Positions 34,319-47,114 are shown, counted from the first letter of the stretch. The stretch: DNA of 64,000 nt from Armillaria gallica (GCA_037576215.1 JBANDB010000003.1:1302001-1366000), one strand, 5' to 3'. Translations and numbers: made by a program. Notes: generated from the letters alone by a model not told the origin.

Positions 34319-35953
34319 TGACACACTCTGCAAGTGTTTACGTGTGTAATTTTGCAATTTCCACAAGGGAATACATGCTACAGGGTCTAGATATTAAGGC
34401 ACTAGGAAACTCAACAAGAGCACGAGGTTTATTATGCCAGTAATGAGATTACCAGAGTAAAGCTGGGTGGAGCACATGACTTAACCTAGGAACGGTACTA
34501 GAAAGGCTGTACTAGGTATAAAGTCCCAGTGCTTGACACTAAGTGCTCTGACAGGGCATAGTATGCGCATGCTAAGAATAGAACAGGACACGCTTAGGAG
34601 ATAATTAAAACTTCACGCAACATTGATCCATGACGTGCAAGGCCCGGCAGATCCGGAACATAGAGCTCTAGACTTTGTGATGTCAGAACTTGAGTAAATC
34701 CGAATCTTCTGACTTCGGCCGAAGCGCGCGAGGCCTAGACAAGGAGTTCGTTGCCTTCACTATGATAGAATTCTCTCAGAGAATATTATGAAGCGAAATA
34801 AGAGTCGCACATGAGGCTGCAACTCCGAGGAGATAGCAACCGACGTCAGTACATGTGTAATAGTGATGTTAGCCGATGTCGCAATGCTCAGAGACAGGAT
34901 CTGGCCCCGAGTCGGACTCCTGAGTCAGTGCCAAGCTATGGCATGATAATTGTGACACGCGCAGGATGCAGGCGAAGGAGCTCGGCAACCTAAATGATAC
35001 TATATTCGGTGATACTAATTTGTAGAATGTAAAATAGATAAATAGTGCAGTGTAGCCATAGTGTACAAGTTTTCGGACCCCTGTTGTAGTCGCGCGCAAG
35101 CCCCCAGCTTGACGCCATAGCTTCCGGATTAGTTTGTAACTTCGAGCGAGAGAATATACCTAGAATTGAGATCATATCGAGTGAATTGAGTTGTGCGTGA
35201 GGCATAGAAAGCTAACATGGCACTTGTGTGATTGTTAATTGGTTGGGTGACTTGTGCTCTGACCTGAGAAGAGGAGTTAGTGTCATTGAGGACGCGCTCT
35301 TGTGCTTTGAGGGTTTTGTGTGACGCGAGGCACTACAGGTGGCAGAGGTTCAAACCCTTTGGCTTGATTAGTGCTCGCTTGAGAGTGCATATTTCCCAAG
35401 TGGCATAGGTTCAAACCCTGTGGCTTGCGGATGGGGTTTTATAAGGTTTCTGTGTCTCTGGATCGCATAGGTTAGAACCCTGTGGATCTACGATCGGTTT
35501 GGAAGCTCGAGCGTGTAGGTTTGAATCCTGTGGCTTTAGTGGAAGGTTTTGGGAAGTGTTTCTGCTTAGAGCGTGAAGCTTTGAGTTGTGCGTTGTGTGT
35601 TTTAAGTTGTTTGAGGTCATTCCATGTGTCGCTCTAGACTTGAGGAGGGTTTTGTGTATGGCTCTTGACGTTGCGTGTATTGTACTACACCTTGCCTTGA
35701 GGCCCAGTGACAACTGTCACTCCTCTTGTTATTAAAAGCCTTTGGACTTAGAGAAATCGAGATACGTAGCGCGCACTATTTCTATACGTGTGTATCCTAT
35801 ATTCTGAGAGTTTGGTTGTTTTGTTTCTATCTGCTTCTATCGCATCAGAATCCCCCACGAACTTGAGGGTTTGTGTGTGTAGTGTTGGGTGTGGGTGTGA
35901 TCAGTGTCTTTGACGCTGTTGCATTTCTAGCTTGTGCACACAGAGTCTCTTCA
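34319..35953 (+). mobile_element. Solo LTR1, second copy (1635 bp)
   Basis: It starts TGACACACTCTGC and ends GTCTCTTCA, flanked by CTGT on both sides (34315-34318 and 35954-35957), a 4-bp target duplication. It matches the LTR1 copy in the chromovirus, in opposite orientation. No protein-coding region is seen. Confidence 0.9.
35347..35528 (+). repeat. Four tandem B-box-like motifs in LTR1
   Basis: GGTTCAAACCC lies at 35347-35357 and 35408-35418, GGTTAGAACCC at 35470-35480 and GGTTTGAATCC at 35518-35528. Each is followed by CTKTGG. They resemble the pol III B box (GGTTCRANNCC). No complete tRNA can be folded around any of them. Confidence 0.6.
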
Positions 35954-36399
35954 CTGTGTTGTGAATGCAGAGTTCAAGCAGTTGAGTCTCTTCCGGTTGA
36001 AGGCAATAGCTGGAGCTCATCACATTGAGACATCGGGTGGCGAGGGTGTTGGATGGTATCAGAATGTCGTTTCAGAACATCTGTTTTTAGGCCACTGTTT
36101 GTCATGGGTTGATAATCCCATCCCTGAAATACCCATCGGATGTCTGGACTTCCTTGCAGAGTTTTACTTTACACATAGCATACACAATTAGGTGATTGTT
36201 TAATAAATGTCAGTGGTAGTCCAAACGGGCTTACATGGTATCTAGTGTATTATCAAATTGCGTATCTTGGGAGGAGGGGAGATATGGGAGTCGACCTCCT
36301 GTATAAGTCTTTCTGTACCTTCAAGTCGATCTAGTCTAGTGCAGGTGCTCCTCCTCTGCATTGACAGTCATGGTAGATGCTTTCGGTTTGGTGTCTTGT

Positions 36400-38210
36400 C
36401 ACCATAACGTGATGCAGGACGATTTTATCTAGGCCGCTCTGACTTGAAGGACAAGCTTGCATGGTGACGAGTCGATGGTACATACTTCCTTTGCAGGCGA
36501 CCGACCCGGCCCGGTGGTGCACCCAATCCTGTCACTTTCACTTTTGTCACCATCGCATGTTCTAGGGATTGGTATAACAAGTTATCCAGTGTTGGAGACT
36601 ATTGTGATGATTATCCAAAGCCCATGGAGAAGCTCAAGTGGCTGTTACACTTCAAGTCGCCTGTTGGTATGCCGTTCATGGAGGACTGGGAGGTTGGACT
36701 ATCCACTCTAGAGCATGCACAATGACAGTGAACAGACGGTGTCCCTAATGACCTGCTCATGGTTAGCAATTCGGGTGAACGGACAATCAGGACGACTTTG
36801 AATATGTTCAAACCAAAGGTGTTTTCTATCAGTGTGGTGCTGCATACTTGTATTGATGTGTTATGTTATAGCATCCAGGTTTTTGTGATCAGGCTACTTC
36901 TTTATATGCTGTGCCAAGTAGACATGTGGCTGTGTTCAATGTTATCATCTCCTGGTACAATATTGATCCGGTCAATATCAGAAGTTTGAATGGACGCGTC
37001 GTACCCATGGGATCCGGTGCAGAAAAGGCAGTTGGTGGCATGTTGTGCATGTTTACCTTCAAGGTATTTATCGCTATTCCTCAATGCATGCCTGTTTGCT
37101 GATATGTATGGTGGTAGTTGAAGCATTTTATGGTATCCAGTGCTCATCAAGAATCATTCAACGCGATGCTGGAATCTATTCACATCTTGGTACCGCCATC
37201 AGATATGAAGAAGACCATTAAGGAGATGGCGTTGCTCAGCCCCACGCAATTGACATCTCCCTCTCCTTTCACTAGATTCTTATCTAAATGTAAGCGCATC
37301 CTATCTGATCTTCCATCCTTTGCTCAATGTATGTGATAGCGATGGCGATCGGCGTGAACTCACCTTCCTGTTCTCGTAGCGAAGGTCCGTTGTTGCTCTT
37401 TCAAATAACCATATATGTTCCTTGACGATCTTTAGCTGTGTTGGGCACTGATTCAAACTCAGGTTCCTATGGAACAGGAGACTGAGCTCCAAAAGATAGC
37501 CAGGCCATAGTCGATCGTAAATAAATAGCCTTACCCCCTGTGTAGATACTGTTGCAGGGCACCAAATACGTTTCCTCTTTTGCTTGATGTTCCTTTCCTA
37601 TCCACGATGAACATCATATCGATTTCTGGACTTTCGGCCCTTCACATCGTACAGTCTACTTATGCATACTCGAAGATATCCGCAGGGTGTTTAGCCTCAC
37701 TAGGAGTAGCCATCAAAGACATACATCAGATGAGCATCCTTGTAGATGGAGTGCACAGATTTGCCACAGTTGTGGTCAATCTGGAAGTGGACACCAATGA
37801 CGAATGGGACCTTTTGGTTGGATCTGATATTGGTAAAGAGTACGATGAAATGTTTCATTCCAGAAACACAGGTGCGTTTATATTGACAAATGTGGATCCA
37901 TACTGACGATTCTACAGCTTTGTCACCAGATGCGCCATCCATTCATACTGGTCAGCGTGAATTAGAGGACCGCCCCAGTGCAAATGCATACATAGACCTC
38001 TGTCGCAGCGGGTCTGTGGCAGATATTCACAATGTGGATGGTTCTTGCAACGTTCTATCTGTGTCCTCAGTTCGTGAACATACTGCAAATGCTGAAGATA
38101 GTGCCCTTGGCATGGGCGGTGTAATGCTAGCAAACTCTCTGGTAAGAGAAAGTCACGTCTGCGTCTGCAAGATCTTTTGTATACGCAAGGAGGGTTACCA
38201 CCCGCTCTGA
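36400..38210 (+). pseudogene. Unrecognised multi-exon ORF upstream of the Helitron
   Basis: Several plus-strand exon-like frames can be chained. One of about 95 residues holds YFLCRRPTRPGGAPNPVTF and PMEKLKWLLHFKSPVGMPF, with one TGA where CGA fits. Next come SNSGERTIRTTLNMFKPKVF; SRHVAVFNVIISWYNIDP and LNGRVVPMGSGAEKAVGGML; LKHFMVSSAHQESFNAMLES; and finally 37580-37906. The last frame has a retropepsin-like layout (SKISAGCLASLGV, then WDLLVGSDI) without the catalytic Asp. The product is not recognised. Position just upstream of the Helitron Rep suggests an accessory ORF of the same element. Confidence 0.35.
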
Positions 38211-38977
38211 AGGGATCCAATAGAATCCGCTCCATCTGCAGATACGATAGAGAGAAGTAGTCCAAGTGTCCACTTAGGATGCTGAACAGAGAGCGGTTGT
38301 GAAGATAGCGAGAGAAAAGGAGAAATCCTGGCAATCCGTTCGCAATGCTAGGCTCAGAGGCAGCTAGATATGCTTAGGAGAGTAGCAGAATTTATTCCTT
38401 TAGTGTGCTATGAGTGAGTGAGATTAACTGTCTTTCTAAGTACAATATGCGTGCTTATATAGTAGCAGATCCAAATCCAGCCCCCGCTTCTGCACCTGCC
38501 CGCTCTGATAGCCCTGAATTTACCTTCAAAGCTGGTATTTGACATGAGCTGTCGTGCTGAAATCAGCTGCACGAGCTACTCCAGCATCATTGAGCACACT
38601 CTGCAACACCTTCCTCATCCGGTCTGGTTCAAGAATAGCCATATATGGCTATCTGCTGTCAGCCAATTTGTCCACTCTTTCAAGGATGATCCTTCTGCCA
38701 TCCGCTGGCACGGGCGCTTCAGGTTGATAGCTGTCAGCTCCTGGAGCCTAGGCTAGTCAAATTCCTATGAAACGAGGCGGTTTTGTGGCGGATAGCATAT
38801 GGCCAGGTGGACGATGTATCGCTTGGCGGATGGGCAGCTGCCTGGGCAGATTCCACAGGAATTCCGTTTTTGAATGGTAGGAAAGTGCAACTGGAGGAGC
38901 AGCGAGTGAAAGTAGATGTAGCGTAGCACCTAGTCGCTGTATCAAGATGAAAGCCAAAATTTGGTGCACACATAGAT
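38211..38977. other. No gene seen
   Basis: Short ORFs on both strands, none convincing. This is the gap between the upstream ORF and the Helitron protein. Confidence 0.4.
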
Positions 38978-41900
38978 GTGGTGCAGCATAGTGGCTCTCA
39001 TTGTGCTGATGGAAACCAGTCTCTGGAAGATACCCATCTTGATAGAGACAGTCCTTCGGGAGAGTCTTGTACACTTGCTGTTAACATTATGAGTGTGATG
39101 ATACTTGGTCGAGAGTCTCGAGGAGGTAGTCTGTCTATTTTTACAGATAACATAGATGCATTGTATAGTATGGCAATGTCACACAGTATATCAGTGCTGT
39201 CTAAACCTAATGCCGATAATCTCTGTTCTCTGATATTAGCTCATGTATTGCTTGGTGATTGTTTCGGTACTCATCGTGTTCATGGAGTCCATCACTCTGA
39301 TGAAGCTTATCAGAGTTCTCAGAGTGCTCGCCTGGCATGTTCCTATGCATCTGGAAAATCCTTGTCTTTGGATTGCCTCCGGTTCGTTCAGTCGTACTCG
39401 AGTAGGGTTGCACATTTACCTGCCGACAGACTGTTTACAATTGTAAGATCAATAGGGTATAAGGGAACATCAGTTCGCTCCCATTCCATGTCTTTTCTTG
39501 ATGGGTTCATGGAAAGGATCGAGCAGTCACTGACCTTCTTGGACGTTGTAAAATTGTTGCCTGCTCCATATATATTGTCTTTGGCCCGGGCTCACCGTAT
39601 CCCGACATCTAAATTGGATTCACTTAAGGATGTCAAGAGCAAAGTTCAGGAACATTTTAAGGAAGGTGTATGCGGACTAGCTCCCCCTGTCCATGAACCA
39701 GAAACTGTAATTAATGATAGTGCAATCGACCGGGCGAGGTCAAAGTGGATGGACGATTATTTGCTTTCTATGGATGTCCTCGTCAGTAGAATGGGTCACC
39801 GTGCATGTAGGAGGTTGATCATTGCACATGGATTAGAAGGTGACACTGCTTCCCACAGGAGCTGTAGAAAAATCATATGTGCATATATAATGAAGTTATG
39901 GAAAGGGAAGAGACAAGAAGAATATATTAGAGAGCGAGCTGCTGAGAGACTTGATGAACAGGCCGCAGAGGTGGATGACTTTAATTGTCAAGTGACTGCT
40001 GTTCAGAGTGAATAGCCTAAAGTTGTCAATAATAATCTGAAAGAAAAATTGCTTCGTGATTTTATGATGGAAACTGGGAGTGATTCACTTCAAACATGTA
40101 CTTGTGCGATTTGTAGTGAGAGTCGGCCGATACGTGACATCCGGTCTGTAAGTCCCTCTGACTATGATTTGAGTTGTCTGAAACCGCCGACACCCATCTC
40201 TGAACCCGACGTTAATGTGCAGTCAGTTTGGCCTGGCACAAGTATCCCCTTGCCTTATCGTGATGGTCCTTTATCTGGGCTTATGATTGATACACATGGA
40301 GTTGAAATCAGTGATACAGGTTATTGTATGTTGTCTGTATGTTCACATTGTCTCAAGGACATTAAACACGGTGTGGTTCCGAAATTCAGTTTAGCTAACG
40401 GGATGTTCCTCGGTGACATACCTGCGGAATTGAGCAATCTTACAATTATCGAAGAGAGTATGATAGCCCTGTGCAGATTGAAATGTTACATATTTCAATT
40501 GAAAGAAGATTGCTCTGAGAATGAGTCTGGATATCTTCAGATGGGTATGAAAGGACATGTGATCATGTATCCTCAGTGGCCATCTCATATTGCAACAACA
40601 TTGCCACCAAGTATCGAAGAGATTACGTCCCCTATATGTGTTTTATTCGTGGGTTCTCAGAAGCCTACGGATGCATGGCTTCGTGACCATGTGAAGCCTC
40701 TTGCTGTAAATGGCCGTCGTTTACGTCGAGCCTTGAAATGGCTGAAAGTGCATAATCCTTTGTATTGGGATATCGAGTTTAATGAATCAGTTTTGAGTGA
40801 ACTCAACAAAAATCTGATCCTTCCTATATCAATTCAACATATCCTGCCGTCTGTTGCTGGCAAGATGTTGACTTCAAGATATGATCCACCAGAACAGTCA
40901 GATTGTGTGCCAATAATTCAGCCCAAAGAAGTGGTTTTTGAAAACATGGTCATCACAGATGTTGATGCAGGAGCATTGTCTAATAATTTGAGAGCGGCTG
41001 CAGTGAGGCATATTAAACAAAAGGGTGGTGCTTACATCGAGCTTCCCCATGACCCTGAGCCTGTCGAAGAGTTCTATAATCCATCTTTGTTCCCTATAAT
41101 GTATCCAACTTTGTTTCCATATGGTGTAGGAGGCCTGGAAGATCGTTCTCGACCCAAGTCAATTTCACTGAAATGCCATGTGAAACATTATTTTTCTCTG
41201 AATGACACCAGGTTCCAGTGCCATAATTCCTTCCAGTTCTCAGCTTTCAACATGTTACAGCGATGGTCGATGTTGCTGCATATGAGCTTGAAAGTGAAAA
41301 GAGCAAATTTTGCTTTTATTGCAAATAGATTCGCTCGTGTATCATCAGACACTATCCACATCGTGGCTGAGCATGTATCACGAGGAGATCATACTACATG
41401 CAATAGCGAAGATGAACAACAAGCCTTGGCACTGATGAAGGAGGTACATGCAGTCACTACAAATGTGGCCGGTTCGAGTTCTTCCCGCTCTGTTATGTGC
41501 AATGAAATTCGTGGGTTGATGATGGACCAGGGGTTGCCTAGCTTCTATGTAACAATAAATCCAGTGGATGTGTATAATCCTGTGGTCAAGTTTCTAAGTA
41601 GGGAAGAGATCGACTTGAATAACCTCTTACCTGGGGATGTACCTGATTATCGTGACCAGAGTGTGCTGGTCACCAAGAATTCAGCAGTAGCCACCCATTT
41701 CTTCAACCTGTATATGAAAGCTTTTATCAAGTGTATTTTGGCATACACCCCTGAAGAGTTTAGGCTTGATGAAGGTGTTCTCAGTATCACAAAAGTGTAT
41801 TATGGTTGCATAGAAGCTCAGGGAAGAGGTACTTTGCATTGCCATATGCTCGTATGGGTGTATGGCGCATTGGATCCAAATAAGATCAAAAGTCGAATCA

Positions 41901-43015
41901 TTGAGGCTGGCGATGAAGAATTTAAAACAAGACTGTTTTCATTCTTGGATGATAGTTTGAGTAATTATATTCCTGATGTTCCGATGGAATGCGATTCTGT
42001 CCTTTCAGATGGGTTTAATGCATCTGCAGTGTGAGGTGATGATGTGGGTATCATGACAGACATGCCAGATGCATTATTAGCCCAGAGAGATCTGAGAAAT
42101 CTTGTTATTGATTGTCAGATACATAAACACAGGAAGACCTGTTTTAAGTACTGTCCCCCTCCTCTGCCTAAGGTGTGTTGTTTCGATCTGGATGTAAGCA
42201 ATGTCAATCCTGAGACATATTTTGATTATGAGAAAGGAGAGATATGCTTACGGTGTCTAGATGGTTTGGTCAACAATTTCAATGCCACAATACTGAGAGC
42301 TGTTCGCTGTAACATGGATATAAAGTTCATTGGTTCTGGTGCCTCTGCCAAAGCTGTCCTTTATTATATCACGGATTATATAACTAAATCACAACTGAAG
42401 ACTCATGTCGCATATGCTGCATTGGAATTATCGGTTAAGAAATTAGGCGAATATGATCCCAATGAAGATGAAGTCACCGTAAGAGCAAAGTGATTGTTGC
42501 AGAGGTGTGCTTATTCTATGTTGTCGCATCAGGAATTATTGGGACAGCAAGTTTCTTCATACTTACTGGATTTCAAAGACTATTTCAAGAGCCATGAATT
42601 TCAAGGATTGTATTGGACTAGTTTCGAAGCATATATAAATGCACAAAGTCCATCTCCTGAGTGTATGCCTATAAAGGGATCAGTTCCTCCTCTTACGGAT
42701 GAACCGCCCATCGAGGAACCGCCGGACATAGTCCAGCAAGGACCTCAGATCTTGGACAGCAATGCCGATGACCCCCAGCCTATTCATGAGCTCAGTGATG
42801 TAGATCTTAGCGATGATAGTGATTCTGATAGTGACTTGTCAGACGATGAAGACAGTGTACTCGAATCAGACCATAATGCCATTCAGATTGAAGATGGAGA
42901 GGATGTTGTTCTTGGAGATGAAGAGATCATAGTAGAGATCAATGCATCCAGCCAACTCGTACAGGATCCCGGGTTTCTGGTGTCTGCCAGCGCATACGCT
43001 AGCCCCCACCTGTAA
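38978..43015 (+). pseudogene. Helitron Rep protein, helicase absent
   Basis: One frame runs from 38978 to 43015, broken by TAG at 40013 and TGA at 42032 and 42491, all explicable as C-to-T changes of CAG or CGA. The first 345 residues are unrecognised. After the TAG comes a Cys-pair segment (CTCAICSESRPIRDI, then CSHCLKDIKHGVVP), typical of the region before Helitron_like_N. The Rep domain has FPIMYPTLFPYGVGG, a GLPSFYVTINPVDVYNP motif, the HUH-type motif GRGTLHCHMLVW and the two-tyrosine motif YYITDYITKSQLKTH. Rep nicks and joins single-stranded DNA in rolling-circle transposition. Normally a Pif1-like helicase follows; here the protein ends in an acidic Asp/Ser tail at 43015 and no helicase is found downstream. 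The element is therefore non-autonomous or truncated. Confidence 0.85.
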
Positions 43016-43040
43016 TCCCACCATTTTATTAGTTTTATTT

Positions 43041-43072
43041 ATATTTAATATTTACATGAATATATTAAATAT
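43041..43072. repeat. AT-rich inverted repeat after the Helitron ORF
   Basis: ATATTTAATAT (43041-43051) and ATATTAAATAT (43062-43072) form an 11-bp stem with a 10-base loop, 26 bp after the Helitron stop. It could be a transcription end signal or part of the Helitron 3' hairpin, but no CTRR end is evident beside it. Confidence 0.4.
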
Positions 43073-43620
43073 TAAAATTCTGAATCAGTGAAAGAAAAAA
43101 GGTACATCCAAATATGTTTCACAGAATCCAGCCAATTTTGGATTCAGGGCATGGGCATCATGTTGGGAATGCGCAAGAATATTTTTTAATGCCAGTGTGT
43201 AGGCGGCCAGAGGCAAATACCGGGTATTGAAGAACATAATCAGTGACAAATATTTAATAAAAATACTAAATTGTTATTACCCAAATAACTATTGCCAAGA
43301 ATGATACATGAGTAATCAATGATCTCATAGAGGTTTTCGAGGTCTCCTTTCCATATATGGTTATTTAACCACTGATTGTGACGTTGACATGAGCGTGCCA
43401 GTCTACCCTTCCATAATAACCTCTATCTAGTCATAAATTTCATTGGAGGTTATCCACTTCAATAGCTATACTTCTGTACTACAAACCATTCAAATTCTAC
43501 TTCTTGATTTGTCGTCCGTAGTTCTTGAGCCGCGTTGAAAGGGTTGCCTGTAACTGCCGTAAGTTTCCGTCTGATGGGGCACAAGGTAGCGGGCCTTGCC
43601 GCTTGCCGGCCTTACTTAGT
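43073..43620. other. No gene seen
   Basis: AT-rich sequence without a credible ORF, between the Helitron and duplication copy B. Confidence 0.4.
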
Positions 43621-43667
43621 TATTTACGGCATATAAATATTGCCGGACTCCAAGTCGCTGCCTCAGG

Positions 43668-44054
43668 TTATCCTCCGATAAGCCCTCCGCTGGTGCCTCG
43701 CTGCAGGCTTATCTCGGACACAGGACACTGACTCGCCATCACCTCCAGCCTCAGCCCCACCCGACGATCAGTGGGAAACCAACTCTTCATCGCACCGGTG
43801 TCAAACTCAAGAGATTCTGCAAATGAGATCCCCACGACGCTCTTGACAGAGTCGTTATCCTGCTCAGCACAGCCGACGCTGACAGTGTGCAGACTCACTG
43901 CCCTTATCACGTTCTTATGACCATGGACTTTCGCCAGGTCCAACGGCGCGTCACCGTCGAGGACTTCCTTCTGAGTACCTCCAGGAATACCACGCGGTAC
44001 CATGACATCCTTTCCCAGTGTTATTGGTTCGCCTACAACATTTGGACCGTTCAC
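43668..44054 (-). CDS. Conserved 128-aa ORF, copy B
   Basis: Same length and almost the same sequence as the frame at 7296-7682, including the ankyrin-like DGDAPLDLAKVHGHKNVI. The function is unknown, and the frame may simply be preserved because the duplication is recent. Confidence 0.2.
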   Translation of the reverse strand: MNGPNVVGEPITLGKDVMVPRGIPGGTQKEVLDGDAPLDLAKVHGHKNVIRAVSLHTVSVGCAEQDNDSVKSVVGISFAESLEFDTGAMKSWFPTDRRVGLRLEVMASQCPVSEISLQRGTSGGLIGG

Positions 44055-44141
44055 GGGAGCCCTTTTGGTGAAGATCTAATATATTTTGTACTCAATTGGG
44101 ATTTCCTATTCCTAAATCCATCCGACTTGTACTAAAATGAT

Positions 44142-44539
44142 CGCCAGTTCCACGTGGATCAGGAATACCCCTCATTTACGGAACACTAAATTCCTCCGCT
44201 GAGCCCGAGTCTTCGATCTTGTTGGGTGAAATGATGGTCGACTATGGGGTTTCATTTACTACGAGCTTGGATCCCAACGATAGATTAGGAATGTCTCGTG
44301 AGTTATTCTCCTGTTGTTGGTTGAACCCTTGTTAAAAATTGCTAGGTCCCTTCTGGCCAAAGTACACGCCGGAGGATGAGGTATGCTAAGGCATTTGTCG
44401 AAGGGGGGATTTCTCTCACTGATTGTAGCCCCAGGTACTCTTGCAATTACATGGCGACAACACGACCGTCATCCCGGATGACTATCGGAAGGAACAGATT
44501 GATTTCATTAGAGATAACGCTGAAATTTTTAGCCGATGA
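44142..44539 (+). pseudogene. Type-B carboxylesterase 3' fragment, copy B
   Basis: It has the same three exon pieces as 7770-8167, including RPFWPKYTPEDE and VIPDDYRKEQIDFI, ending TGA at 44537-44539. It carries the same 5' truncation, so it is a duplicated relic and not an independent gene. Confidence 0.7.
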
Positions 44540-47100
44540 TGTGTACAACATATGTCTTCGTTCAGTTCTAATACATATGACTTCTCATCTTGATGTTGAC
44601 TGAGAAAAGGGATCGTCGGACGACGTGGCATGAACGCCCTCGAGTATCTCCTGAAACATGCAGAACGAGTATTTTTTTAATAAGTAAACACATCAACGTT
44701 GCTCACGATTCAATTAGACTTCTTCTTGGAATCAAAGTATCCAACACCACGCCATCGCACTGAAAGCAGGGAGCGCGTTACTGCGGAGCTGTCCTTAGTC
44801 AACATATGGGTTCACCTGCTCATGCGTCACCAAGTGAGGACATTTGCAATCACACGAATCGTATTGGGTAGAATCATATACGTACTGGCTACCGCTTGGG
44901 TCACCAGGCCAAAGATAGGCGGCTACTTAGTATCTTCGACGTGCTTCCCTTTGGATATCTCCGCCAAGAACTGGGATACACCCTGAAATTCGCGGCATAG
45001 AGTGGTGTTGACGCCAAGCATCAATCGAACTTGGATAAAAAGGTGATCATATTGTCTCTTTTTGATGAGGAAGACGTCTGTTGCGTACGTAACGTCCCAG
45101 CTACCTTGGCGTATCCTTCGGATGGCTAGAAGCAGCAAGCGGTAAGCTGATGCTGCCGACACACGGACACGAGGGTCGTGTTGATCGCAAACTTATACCG
45201 GCACTGGCACCACCACCAACACATCAACACCAAACGCGTCAGGCTTTTCACGAATGTAACAGCACCCGGTATGTTGTGTCATTATTAGATCTTTTATCTT
45301 TCCTAAATTGTTCAGCGACAGAACGAACCTTTCAAGTAGCATGAGTGATCAGTTATCTACTATTCCCGATCCTAGATCTCACGGTGCCGAGCTCCGAAGT
45401 CGAAGATTCCGGGAAGGTGGCCGTGTTAGGGCAAGTAAGGTAAAGGATGGTAGCAGCCTCCAGGGGAACTCATAAGAGTGGGAGTCGGCAGCATATTGGA
45501 CAACACAGGAAAAGAAGATAAAGTAAGATTGAACAATGGTGAGGACTGACTCTGCTGAATCTCTGCATGATGCTAATGGAGGCCTCCGAGGCGACGCGAG
45601 CGGTAACATGACATTGGCGTCGACCATCTTCTGAGTAGACTATGAGTTAGCTGTGAAACGAAGATGAAAATATCGAGACACACCCTTTAACTCCCACAAC
45701 CAACAGAATCTTTCAACATCATACAAAAATGTCTGTTACTTCTGGCACCGTGCACACAAGGAGCAAGATTCTATTACGTTTAATCAGGGTGTCTTGGCAT
45801 CCAGAATTAATAGGCGTAGTCAGAGTAGACGATTACGACGCGATTATGAGAACGATTATAGAAACGATTATGAAGACCGTAATCGTGGGAATAACCAGAA
45901 TTGAGCATAATCGGAGAAGCGCCTCTGGAGTCGCTTTTACGATTACGGCCACGGTTATCCACGTCGATTATGGATCCTCAGTCTTTACATAATTTTCAGC
46001 TTTATTTTCATCTCCTTACTGCTCGTTGTACTACGGTAAAATATAGCACCAGAAAGATCTAGTTCCCGTCTGACCCACTCTACCAGACGCAAAAGAGAAG
46101 ATCGCTTTCGGCGTGCCTTGTTCAAGAATGTGGTGTATCATGTAGTTGCTCATGAGGGCTCGTGCCCTGTCTGCGCGAGTGGCCTTCGCCATGGGACTAT
46201 GTTTCTGAGCTTGATGGGAGAAGAACGATGAAAATATATTCCATAATTGGCGTACAGGTAGGAGGGATATAATCGTTAGGCACAATCGACGTGGCAGAGC
46301 ACACGGTCAGAGTCAGGGCGATTATGATGGCGATTATGAGTCATAATCGAACCTGTAATCTGACTCGTAATCAAACTCATAATCGTCCATAATCGCTAAC
46401 TCTGACTGCTACTAATAGCATTGTCAGATTAAAAGCAAATTAAAAGTCACTGTTTGGGGGTGGGCAGTTCCGCATTCGGAACCGTGCTGCTTAGTCGGCG
46501 ATTTGATCGATAAGAGTGACCTATTCACTCGTCTGTCTTTCCCCCTTCCCTCGACGTCCCTGTGACTGTTGCTTATCGACAGACAAAGGACTGCGAGGCT
46601 GTGTGGGGTTCGAGCTCACATTGTCACCAAGCGAAGGTGCTGATCATTAAATGTCGAGATGCCTGTCTTTCCAGTCGCCGTCGCTTGTTGACGTCTTGTT
46701 ATTGTTCTCTTATTAATGGTACATATTCGTTGCTTATACCCGCGGATTTTAGTTAGAATCGTCGTATAAAAGGACTGTCTTGTAGTATACGCCATCTCGT
46801 TTGCAATGGATATACAATACCCTTTCCTGAGCCTCGCGATTCCAATAGAGATATGTCACAGTATAACCAGCCTAAGCATAACGTCACTTGGCGCCAGTCC
46901 CGATTTGGGAATGTGAAGATCAGAGATCGGATTCGGGAGCATCCGAACAGTGAAAGATCACCTAAGACTCAAGTAGCATAGAGGAAGCGAATCAGTCTAC
47001 TACCACACTATGTTCTCTTCAGAACGGATCGGGGGGACTGCTACAAATCAAAATGACAAATCTCGGACAGAGGAGCTCGCTGCTTTATCTGCATTCTCAT
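44540..47100. other. Unassigned duplicated stretch with MITE, copy B
   Basis: Counterpart of 8170-10120. A minus-strand 79-residue frame (44923-45162) is kept at the same length as in copy A with several substitutions, but I recognise nothing in it. The MITE at 45814-46412 lies within. Confidence 0.4.
45814..46412. mobile_element. MITE with 6-bp TAATAG target duplication
   Basis: TAATAG flanks both ends (45808-45813 and 46413-46418), while copy A has a single TAATAG at 9436-9441 and no insert. The ends are imperfect inverted repeats around AGTCAGAGT followed by CGATTA. The ends and their neighbourhood are packed with CGATTATG and its complement. An 84-residue minus-strand frame (46031-46285) is not recognisable. 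The superfamily is unclear. Confidence 0.8.
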
Positions 47101-47106
47101 GGTGCG

Positions 47107-47114
47107 TATATAAA
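47107..47114 (+). promoter_or_regulatory. TATA box of P450 copy B
   Basis: TATATAAA about 40 bp before the ATG at 47153, kept from copy A. Confidence 0.5.

Noticed and set aside
35340..35530. A CRISPR-like array because of spaced repeated motifs.
   Set aside because: The motifs are only about 11-25 bp and imperfect, the sequence is an LTR in a eukaryotic genome with introns, and no cas genes are present.
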